From: Scilla litardierei
Lineage: Eukaryota > Streptophyta > Magnoliopsida > Asparagales > Asparagaceae
DNA: 64,000 nt
Assembly: GCA_030789695.1 (NCBI GenBank)
Contig: JAULAV010002463.1
Location: forward strand, 1-64,000
Reading direction: 5' to 3'
Position 1 is the first letter of the stretch. Each line of letters opens with the position of its first letter. The notes below the pieces were generated by a model, which saw nothing but the letters and a program-made list of their open reading frames with translations, was not told the origin of the DNA and did no database searches. Of this stretch, positions 57,522-64,000 are shown piece by piece. The position numbers and the translations under genes are program-made.

Positions 57522-60500
57522 TATAGGGCATGGAAAAGATAGGGGTAACGTCCTCGCATCTCATCCTCTCGCTCCCAGGTAGACTCCCCTGGCGAGTCTC
57601 GACGCCACATTACTCTGACTAGATCAATAGTCCTGTTCCTGAAGACTTTCTGGCGTCGATCAATGATCTCTACGGGTTGCTGCTCGTACGTCATGTCTGG
57701 ACGAACTGCGATCTCTGAGTAGTCCACGACATGACTCGGGTCGCTCACATAGCGACGCAACTGCGAGATATGGAATACATTGTGCACTCCCTCTAAGGCA
57801 GGGGGCAATGCAAGCTTGTATGCCACCTCTCCTACTCGCTCCAGAATATCGAAAGGCCCAATGAATCGAGGACTGAGCTTTCCTCTTCGACCAAAACGAA
57901 TCAATCCTCGGTTGGGCGAGATCTTCAGAAAAACATGATCACCGGGCTGGAACTCCAGATGTCGATGCTTCGCATCTGCCCAGTGCTTGTACCTGTCCTG
58001 AGCCAGCTGCAGCTTCTCTCTGATGGTCCGAACCACATCCACGGCTTCGGTGATTAGCTCAGGACCAACCAACTCTCGATCTCCTACATCATCCCAGCTC
58101 AAGGGGGATCGACACTTCCTCCCATACAGTGCCGCAAAAGGCGCCATACCAATGCTAGATTGATAGCTGTTGTTGTATGCAAACTCCACCAAATGGAGAT
58201 GATCTTCCCATGATCCTTTAAAGTCCAGCATACATGCCCGCAGCATGTCTTCCAGTATCTGAATAGTACGCTCTGACTGACCATCTGTCTGTGGATGGTA
58301 AGCCGTACTAAATCTCAAGTGAGTTCCCAAGCTATCCTGAAGGCTCCTCCAGAAACGAGATGTGAACCTGGTGTCTCTGTCCGAGACAATGCTGATAGGA
58401 ACTCCATGCAGTTTCACAATCTCATCCATGTACTTCTTGGCCAATACTTCTGTAGATTGGCCCACTCTGAAAGGAATGAAGTGCGCTGACTTGGTCAATC
58501 GATCTACGATCACCCAGACAGCGTCATTCTGCTTTGTACTCTTGGGTAGACCAGTCACGAAGTCCATCGTGATGTGCTGCCATTTCCACTCCGGAATGGG
58601 CAATGGCTGCAACAAGCCGGCAGTCCTCTGGTGTTCAGCCTTCACCTGCTGGCACACAATACACTTCGCTACGCTCCGTGCGACGCTTCTCTTCATGCCA
58701 TGCCACCAGTAATGTTGTCGCAGATCCTGGTACATCTTGGTACCTCCAGGATGTATAGAGTAAGGGGAGCTGTGAGCTTCCTCCAGTAGCTCCTCTCTAA
58801 TGGCACCGGACGGTACACATATCCTGTCCTCAAACCTCAAGGACCCATCTGCATGAATCTTGAACTCTGGTCTCTGGCCTGCTATCACCAGATCTCTAAT
58901 CTTCCGTAGCTTCTCGTCGTCCATCTGAATTGACTTGATCCTCTCTACCAAGGTCGACTGTATAAGCATGCCCATCAAAGATGCAGTCATCCCTGGTAGA
59001 ATCACTTCTATACCCATGTCCCGGATCTCTTGCTGCAATCTCCACTGAGTCGTAAGGGTCATCACTGCTGGAAGACGACTCAATGCATCCGGTACAACAT
59101 TGACTTTCCCAGGATGGTACTGAAGGTCAATGTCATAATCTGCCATGAGCTCAACCCATCGTCTCTGACGCATGTTGAGCTCCTTCTGAGTGAAGAGATA
59201 CTTCAGACTCTTATGATCTGAGAACACCTTCACGTGCTCACCCAATAGGAAGTGCCTCCAAATCTTCAGTGCAAAAATCACTGCCGCCAACTCAAGATCG
59301 TGAGTGGGGTAGTTCTTCTCATGGATCTTCAACTGCCTGGATGCATATGCTACGACTCGACCGTGCTGATGTAGCACGCATCCAAGTCCCTTGCCAGATG
59401 CATCACAGAAGACTTCGAATCCTCCTGATCGGTCTGGAATGATCAAGATGGGTGCAGTCGTCAACCTCTTCTTCAGCTCCTGGAAAGCATCCTCACATGC
59501 TTTCGACCAAACAAACATCACATCCTTTCTCGTTAATCGCGTCATGGCTCCCGCGATCTTCGAGAAGTCTTTGATGAACCTCCGGTAGTATCCAGCTAGT
59601 CCCAAGAAGCTTCGAATCTCGGTCACCGTTCGGGGGACTGGCCAGTTTTGAACAGCGGCTACTTTTTCAGGATCAACAGCAATCCCTACTCCGGACACCA
59701 CGTGGCCCAGAAATGCCACCTCGTTCAGCCAGAACTCGCATTTGCTAAGTTTGTCATAAAGCTGGTGTCTTCTCAGGGTCTCGAGAACCTTCCTGAGATG
59801 CTCTGCATGCTCCACCGCATTCTTCGAGTAGATGAGAATGTCGTCGATGTAGACTACAACGAACTTGTCCAAGTATTCATACAATACTTGGTTCATGAGA
59901 CTCATATATACCGCGGGTGCATTGGTCACACCAAACGGCATCACTAAGTACTCATAATGTCCGTATCTGGTCCTGAATGCAGTCTTGGGAACATCTTCAT
60001 CCTTCACCTTCACCTGATGGTACCCTGTCCTCAGATCCAGCTTCGAATAGACGCTTGACCCACCGAGCTGGTCGAAAAGATCGTCGATGCGCGGTAGAGG
60101 GTACTTGTTCTTCACGGTGACTTTGTTCAGCTCGCGGTAGTCAACGCACATACGAAGGGATCCGTCTTTCTTCTTCACCAGCAATATAGGAGATCCCCAG
60201 GGAGATACACTGGGTCGTATCCATCCCTTCTTCAGTAGCTCATCAAGTTGGACCCGCAATTCTTCTAGCTCAGATGGCGCTAAACGATACGGTCCCCTGG
60301 ACATCGGCTGGGCTCCTGGCATTAGTTCGATGGCAAATTTAAGGGTGCGATCCGGAGGCAAACCTGTAAGGTCGTCTGGAAACACATCCAAGAACTCTCG
60401 AACCACATCAGGTATCTCGGGCTCAGCGTCCATTGCGGCTGCTATTGCTTCGGTCGACCTGGCCTTGTACTTCACCGGTCCCACAGATCTGCTCCCACTA

Positions 60501-60859
60501 ATGAACTCGAACTTCGGATGATCAGGAATGTCGAAGGCTACCCTCCTTAGACAACAGTCGATGGTGGCATGGAAAGTTTCCAACCAATCCATCCCGAATA
60601 CAGCATCAAAGTTCGGGATATCAATCATCATGAAGTCGGCGAACAAAGCTCGCCCACAAATCACCACGGGGCACTGAGGATACCCACTGGTTGCTTTTAT
60701 CACACCGCCACCCGTATTGACGTTCCAACCAGTAGATAAGGTTGTAACAGGAACGGTATGGGTGCGAACGAATCGACTTGCTAGAAAGCAGTGTGATGCT
60801 CCCGAGTCGAACAAGGAGAGGGCGGGATTCCCAGCTACTAGCACGACACCTAGGTTCAA
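57521..60859 (-). CDS. Ty3/gypsy pol (protease to chromodomain)
   Basis: The frame is open for 1112 residues. In order: aspartic protease DSGAS (18-22); RT (about 185-420) with YIDD at 337-340; RNase H (about 460-600) with '[11 protein letters not shown]'; integrase with zinc finger '[12 protein letters not shown]' and catalytic 'TMDFVTGLP', 'VSDRDTRF' and '[10 protein letters not shown]' (about 690-880); chromodomain with '[16 protein letters not shown]' near the end. These replicate the element and direct integration; chromodomains of this group bind histone marks. The first few residues after the ATG at 60859 appear to be intron. The true coding probably resumes at 60849 ('[10 protein letters not shown]'), joined to the gag-side reading. 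No internal stop is seen. Tekay/Del chromovirus by domain order and chromodomain. Confidence 0.95.
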   Translation of the reverse strand: MNLGVVLVAGNPALSLFDSGASHCFLASRFVRTHTVPVTTLSTGWNVNTGGGVIKATSGYPQCPVVICGRALFADFMMIDIPNFDAVFGMDWLETFHATIDCCLRRVAFDIPDHPKFEFISGSRSVGPVKYKARSTEAIAAAMDAEPEIPDVVREFLDVFPDDLTGLPPDRTLKFAIELMPGAQPMSRGPYRLAPSELEELRVQLDELLKKGWIRPSVSPWGSPILLVKKKDGSLRMCVDYRELNKVTVKNKYPLPRIDDLFDQLGGSSVYSKLDLRTGYHQVKVKDEDVPKTAFRTRYGHYEYLVMPFGVTNAPAVYMSLMNQVLYEYLDKFVVVYIDDILIYSKNAVEHAEHLRKVLETLRRHQLYDKLSKCEFWLNEVAFLGHVVSGVGIAVDPEKVAAVQNWPVPRTVTEIRSFLGLAGYYRRFIKDFSKIAGAMTRLTRKDVMFVWSKACEDAFQELKKRLTTAPILIIPDRSGGFEVFCDASGKGLGCVLHQHGRVVAYASRQLKIHEKNYPTHDLELAAVIFALKIWRHFLLGEHVKVFSDHKSLKYLFTQKELNMRQRRWVELMADYDIDLQYHPGKVNVVPDALSRLPAVMTLTTQWRLQQEIRDMGIEVILPGMTASLMGMLIQSTLVERIKSIQMDDEKLRKIRDLVIAGQRPEFKIHADGSLRFEDRICVPSGAIREELLEEAHSSPYSIHPGGTKMYQDLRQHYWWHGMKRSVARSVAKCIVCQQVKAEHQRTAGLLQPLPIPEWKWQHITMDFVTGLPKSTKQNDAVWVIVDRLTKSAHFIPFRVGQSTEVLAKKYMDEIVKLHGVPISIVSDRDTRFTSRFWRSLQDSLGTHLRFSTAYHPQTDGQSERTIQILEDMLRACMLDFKGSWEDHLHLVEFAYNNSYQSSIGMAPFAALYGRKCRSPLSWDDVGDRELVGPELITEAVDVVRTIREKLQLAQDRYKHWADAKHRHLEFQPGDHVFLKISPNRGLIRFGRRGKLSPRFIGPFDILERVGEVAYKLALPPALEGVHNVFHISQLRRYVSDPSHVVDYSEIAVRPDMTYEQQPVEIIDRRQKVFRNRTIDLVRVMWRRDSPGESTWEREDEMRGRYPYLFHAL

Positions 60860-60922
60860 ACACTAATCTAAGCACCCAATGCTAATGAAAGAAAAGATAT
60901 ACTAATAATGCAAGAATTATAC
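60850..60922 (-). other. Candidate 73-bp intron between gag and protease
   Basis: On the minus strand 'GTGATCACAG|GTATAATTC' and 'TTTGAACCTAG|GTGTCGTGC'. Removal joins '...[15 protein letters not shown]', the wording expected before the protease in Tekay-type elements. The older element has the same acceptor at the same place ('TCTGTTAG|GTGTGATTTTG', 20925-20926), but I find no clear donor for it. Confidence 0.5.
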
Positions 60923-61022
60923 CTGTGATCACTTCACCGGTGGCCTCGGCCTCTTCGACAGTCATGGTGTAAGCCTGGCATCTCGGTGGTGGCTGCCTTG
61001 CCTGCTGGAACACCCTCTGCTA
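60923..61022 (-). other. Coding linker after in-frame TAG
   Basis: Directly after the gag stop (TAG at 61020-61022) the same frame stays open for 32 codons, 'QRVFQQARQPPPRC' to 'EEAEATGEVIT', and ends in phase with the candidate intron. It resembles the linker ('...RVFA.T.EEA.A...VVTG') between knuckles and protease in relatives. So the TAG is either a recent nonsense change or a readthrough site. Confidence 0.6.
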
Positions 61023-62108
61023 TGGAGGTAGTGGTGGACGCTGTGGGGCGATCCCAGTCGGGGCAGCACGAGGAGCTGGAGCTGGAACTGGAGCTGAAGC
61101 ACGTGACCTATGATGCGGGCAATTCCTAGCCACGTGTCCAGACTCTCCACAAACCAGACAAAGGCCCAGAAAAACTCGACACTCAGATTTGAAGTGTCCA
61201 GACTTTCCGCAAAAGTGGCAGACCGGGAGGGCCTGCTGCTGTGGTCCTGGCCTCTTAAACTGAACCTGCTGAATAGGACGAGGCATCTGGGGCCGTCTGC
61301 TTGGCCCAGCTTGGGTCGGTGGGGGCCTCGCAGATGTTGCCAGCATGCGTTCTTCCTTTTCCTCCTCTTCGACCATCTCATGGTTACGAGCAATGGCCAG
61401 AACTTCAGCATGTGTGGTCGGGCTAGCACCGACCATCATCCTTCGAATCTCAATATTGAGCCCCTGCTGGAACTGCTGGGCTCGAGTCAAAGCATTTGTA
61501 ACCATCTCTGGAGCAAACCTGCTGAGCTTGGAGAACTCAGCGTCATACTGATCCACCGTCATCGAACCCTGCTTCAGGTTGATGAATTTCTTCCTCATCT
61601 TGATCGTTGCGTGTGGGGGAAAGTACTGGGCGTTGAAGGTACTTGTAAATACATCCCACGAAATCGGCAATCCCAAGCGTTCTTCAACCGCCTGCCACCA
61701 GTCTCTAGCACCATCCGTCAGTTGCCTCTTGACGACAGCCACCCAGGCTTCTTCTCGAATCTGAGATGCTCTCAGATCATCAGTGATGCGCTTGAGCCAT
61801 TCTTCCGCCTGGAGATGGCTCTCAGTCCCTGCGAAGGTCTTCGGGCTCATCCCTCGAAAGTGATAAGCACTTGGGTCAGCTCGTTGCTCTCTGTGCAAAG
61901 CCTGTTCCAAGGCCTGTCCAAGCTGCTGATGAAGGGCATACATGCCCCGCATGCAATCTTCTGCAGACAACGGTGCAGTCGGGAATGCTGTTGCGCCCGA
62001 ACCGTTGTTGGCTCCATTGCCAGCATCATTCTGGTTGGGACCCCCATTCTGGTGGTTGATCCCAGATCCAAAGGCATTGTCGCCGCTTCCTGAAGTGTTC
62101 CTTTCCAT
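61020..62108 (-). CDS. Ty3/gypsy gag
   Basis: 362 residues, from ATG at 62108 ('MERNTSGSGDNAFGSG'). It forms the capsid-like particle and binds element RNA. In order: low-complexity Gly/Asn-rich start; retrotransposon gag domain (about 90-220) with 'WLKRITDDLRAS', 'FINLKQGSMTVDQYDAEF'; two CCHC knuckles, CHFCGKSGHFKSEC and CLVCGESGHVARNC (about 298-335); Pro/Ala-rich tail to TAG. The start is supported by the distance to the 5' LTR (about 117 bases) and the matching start in the older element. Pol follows after the TAG and candidate intron. Confidence 0.93.
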   Translation of the reverse strand: MERNTSGSGDNAFGSGINHQNGGPNQNDAGNGANNGSGATAFPTAPLSAEDCMRGMYALHQQLGQALEQALHREQRADPSAYHFRGMSPKTFAGTESHLQAEEWLKRITDDLRASQIREEAWVAVVKRQLTDGARDWWQAVEERLGLPISWDVFTSTFNAQYFPPHATIKMRKKFINLKQGSMTVDQYDAEFSKLSRFAPEMVTNALTRAQQFQQGLNIEIRRMMVGASPTTHAEVLAIARNHEMVEEEEKEERMLATSARPPPTQAGPSRRPQMPRPIQQVQFKRPGPQQQALPVCHFCGKSGHFKSECRVFLGLCLVCGESGHVARNCPHHRSRASAPVPAPAPRAAPTGIAPQRPPLPP

Positions 62109-62202
62109 GGCTTATCTGCATTTCATAAGGTTTGATCAGTTCCATTAAGTATTTATACGACATATTCTGAACTTCCTGTATTGTTCATGTGGCTTTTAGC
62201 GC

Positions 62203-62221
62203 GGACCTGCATGGGCCACCA
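62203..62221 (-). promoter_or_regulatory. Putative primer binding site, younger gypsy
   Basis: Minus strand TGGTGGCCCATGCAGGTCC, four bases from the 5' LTR; the same as at 30424-30442 in the older element. The cognate tRNA is not identified. Confidence 0.5.
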
Positions 62222-62225
62222 AACT

Positions 62226-64000
62226 TGTAACGACCCACTTACGGGGCCCGTTACTGCTTGGAACATGCACAAGTCCTGCTAGGCACCAATGAAGTCAACA
62301 CAGGCTATGTTGCAGAAATACGCCAAATACTGATAATGAAAGTGGTTTTACAACCTTATTACAACCCAGCAGCTAACAGGAAAGGAAAATACAACAGAAT
62401 CCAAAAGATACATCAATCCACACTGAAAGCAACATAGCAAATCTCTCACACTCACTCTCAATACACAGGGTCCTGCTGGTCCTGCTGGTCGTACTCAACC
62501 ACAAACTCAGCGTCCGCGGCCTCTGGTGCAAATTCCTCGACCTGTGAGATATCTGGCGAGTCCACCACAAAGAGAAGGGTCGCCAGGATCAGACGTAACT
62601 CAAAGTATCTCTATACATGGATATTGAAACAAATATACAAGCATGGCAATCTAAAAGTAAAGAGGTAAAGTGCAAAACAATACTGGTAAGGGAAAAAGAG
62701 AGCAGAAAGGTAACTTTGCAGTTTTACATCCATCATCAATTTCTAGCAGTTAAAAGTGCAATATTAAAAGTGACCATGTAACAAGAGTCTATTCGTGCCT
62801 ATACATAGACCGTGACTTATAATGCGGGGTGCAATGAGCAACCAAGAGGCCACCTCTTACCACGGGTGCTACCCGGGCGAACTATGCTATGAATACTATG
62901 AATACTATGCAATACTCTGTGATCTGTGATGGTTGTCACCGGCTACTATGATGGGTTGCTAGAACCCGCACGGTGACAACGAAGGCTGGACTAGTCGCTC
63001 CCGCACCCTCGCTATTATAAGTTACCCTAAAACCCAGTGTTGGTGCAATTTTCTAGCATGTCACATTTCCAGTTACAATCTGTCTGTCAATCATGTCACG
63101 TAGCCCAATTCTGCTTCCTGTACGATACTGTGCAATTCACGATACGGTGCCATGCAATTTTAGCTAACAGTTCAAAAAAAATGGAAACACTGTGATAACG
63201 AAGTAAAACTAGGTTGGCATGCATTTGTTATTGTTTTAAGACCCATGTCAAGGGTACGATGAGTTACCAAAAATCGCCTTGTCGTGAAAGACGAGTTTTG
63301 AAAGGCGGTCTGTGGTACCTGGTTCACACATGTTACGAACAAGTTAGCTACACGAAACTGTTAATAAAACTTATACTAAAATAGTCAACTTATTTAATAA
63401 CTAACTTATAAAAATGTATCTCACCTTTAAAAACATATAATTTAACTTTATAAACTAATTTAATATAAAATTTAACTTAACTTTATAAACTTAGTATAAA
63501 AATTAACTTAGGTTTAAAAACTTATACTTAAATAATAACTAACTTATAAAATAAGTTAACTTAATAACTAAAAAAAACTTTATAACAAATAATAATATAA
63601 CTAATAACTTACATTTATATATTTAAGTTATTAAATAACTCTTTATACCTTAACCTCTCTCTGTCTTACCCTCTCCACTTCTGTTCCTTCTCGTTTCTTT
63701 TCTTTTTTTTTGTTACAGGGCGTTCGACGGGGGGAGATCCGGGGCAGCGGCGTCCGAGGGGGGCGCAGGGGGCCGGGCGGCGCGAGGTCGGATCGGGGGC
63801 GGCCGGCCTGGGGCGGCGCGAGGCGGGGGCGCCGGCGGCGCGGGGAGGCTGGGGCTCACGGCGACGGAGAGGCCACGAGGAAGCCTCGGCGCACGGGGAT
63901 CGGAGGCGGGGCTTGCGGATCTGAGGCGGCGCGCGATCCGGCGGCGGGCAGCGGCCTGTGGGTACGGATCTGAGAACGGAGGCGACGATCGGGACACGTC
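62226..64000 (-). repeat. 5' LTR of the younger gypsy element, partial
   Basis: Matches 54898-56671 with a 1-bp deletion (about 62322), a 2-bp insertion (about 63175) and two substitutions that I could see. The window ends inside it; about 810 bp are missing. Confidence 0.93.

Larger units (their letters stand above)
54898..64000 (-). mobile_element. Recent Ty3/gypsy Tekay/Del-type element (5' LTR cut by window end)
   Basis: Left LTR 54898-57482, right LTR from 62226 past the window. Gag and pol between them are on the minus strand. About four differences are seen over the 1.77 kb of shared LTR, so insertion is recent. Protease, RT, RNase H, integrase and chromodomain are in order and intact, and the chromodomain wording places it with Tekay/Del chromoviruses. 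The left flank is TATTT (54893-54897); the matching duplication would lie outside the window. One in-frame TAG and one 73-bp candidate intron separate gag from pol. Confidence 0.92.

Noticed and set aside
61110..62093. 327-codon plus-strand frame opposite gag of the younger gypsy
   Set aside because: Antisense to an intact, domain-bearing gag; no features of its own.

Overview
This is a window of a flowering-plant nuclear genome with no intact host gene. It is AT-rich, intron-bearing gene debris packed with plant transposons: Helitrons, Ty3/gypsy chromoviruses of the Tekay/Del type and a Ty1/copia element. Captured fragments of plant gene families (PPR, MYB-CC, cytochrome c, eEF1A) support a land plant. 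The species cannot be named from the sequence.

Layout. 1-14.9 kb is a mosaic of non-autonomous Helitrons (ends near 2250, 2341-2582, 3619-4135, 4182-about 12047, 12048-12969, 13893-14904). They are separated by (TA)n, (CA)n or (TG)n tracts and by near-palindromic fold-back elements. 14.9-33.0 kb is a minus-strand Ty3/gypsy element (LTRs 14909-17489 and 30451-33003, TSD ATATA) whose gag-pol is broken by stops and frameshifts. Nested in its gag is a young Ty1/copia element (21184-29483, TSD CTTCG) with an intact gag-pol frame and LTRs that differ at one position I could see. 33.0-34.0 kb is more (TA)n and fold-back sequence. 33.96-48.87 kb has the termini of one 14.9-kb Helitron carrying fragments of cytochrome c, a PPR gene and a MYB-CC transcription factor, all in its own sense orientation. 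48.87-50.92 kb is another (TA)n/fold-back cluster. At 50.92 kb a further Helitron 5' end begins, with an eEF1A exon inside; no 3' end is seen before 54.9 kb. 54.9-64.0 kb is a second, recent minus-strand Tekay-type element whose 5' LTR runs off the window.

Most unusual points: (1) candidate short GT-AG introns inside gypsy gag-pol, one of 71 bp in the integrase of the older element and one of 73 bp between gag and protease of the younger; (2) several kilobases of 'shuffled-word' DNA inside Helitrons, where words of 15-40 bp recur in scrambled order and in both orientations; (3) dinucleotide microsatellites acting as junctions between nearly every Helitron and fold-back element; (4) Helitrons that carry an older decayed 3' terminus inside the current one; (5) a 700-bp GGCC-rich leader in the copia element.

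All coordinates were read by eye. No alignment, folding or database search was run.
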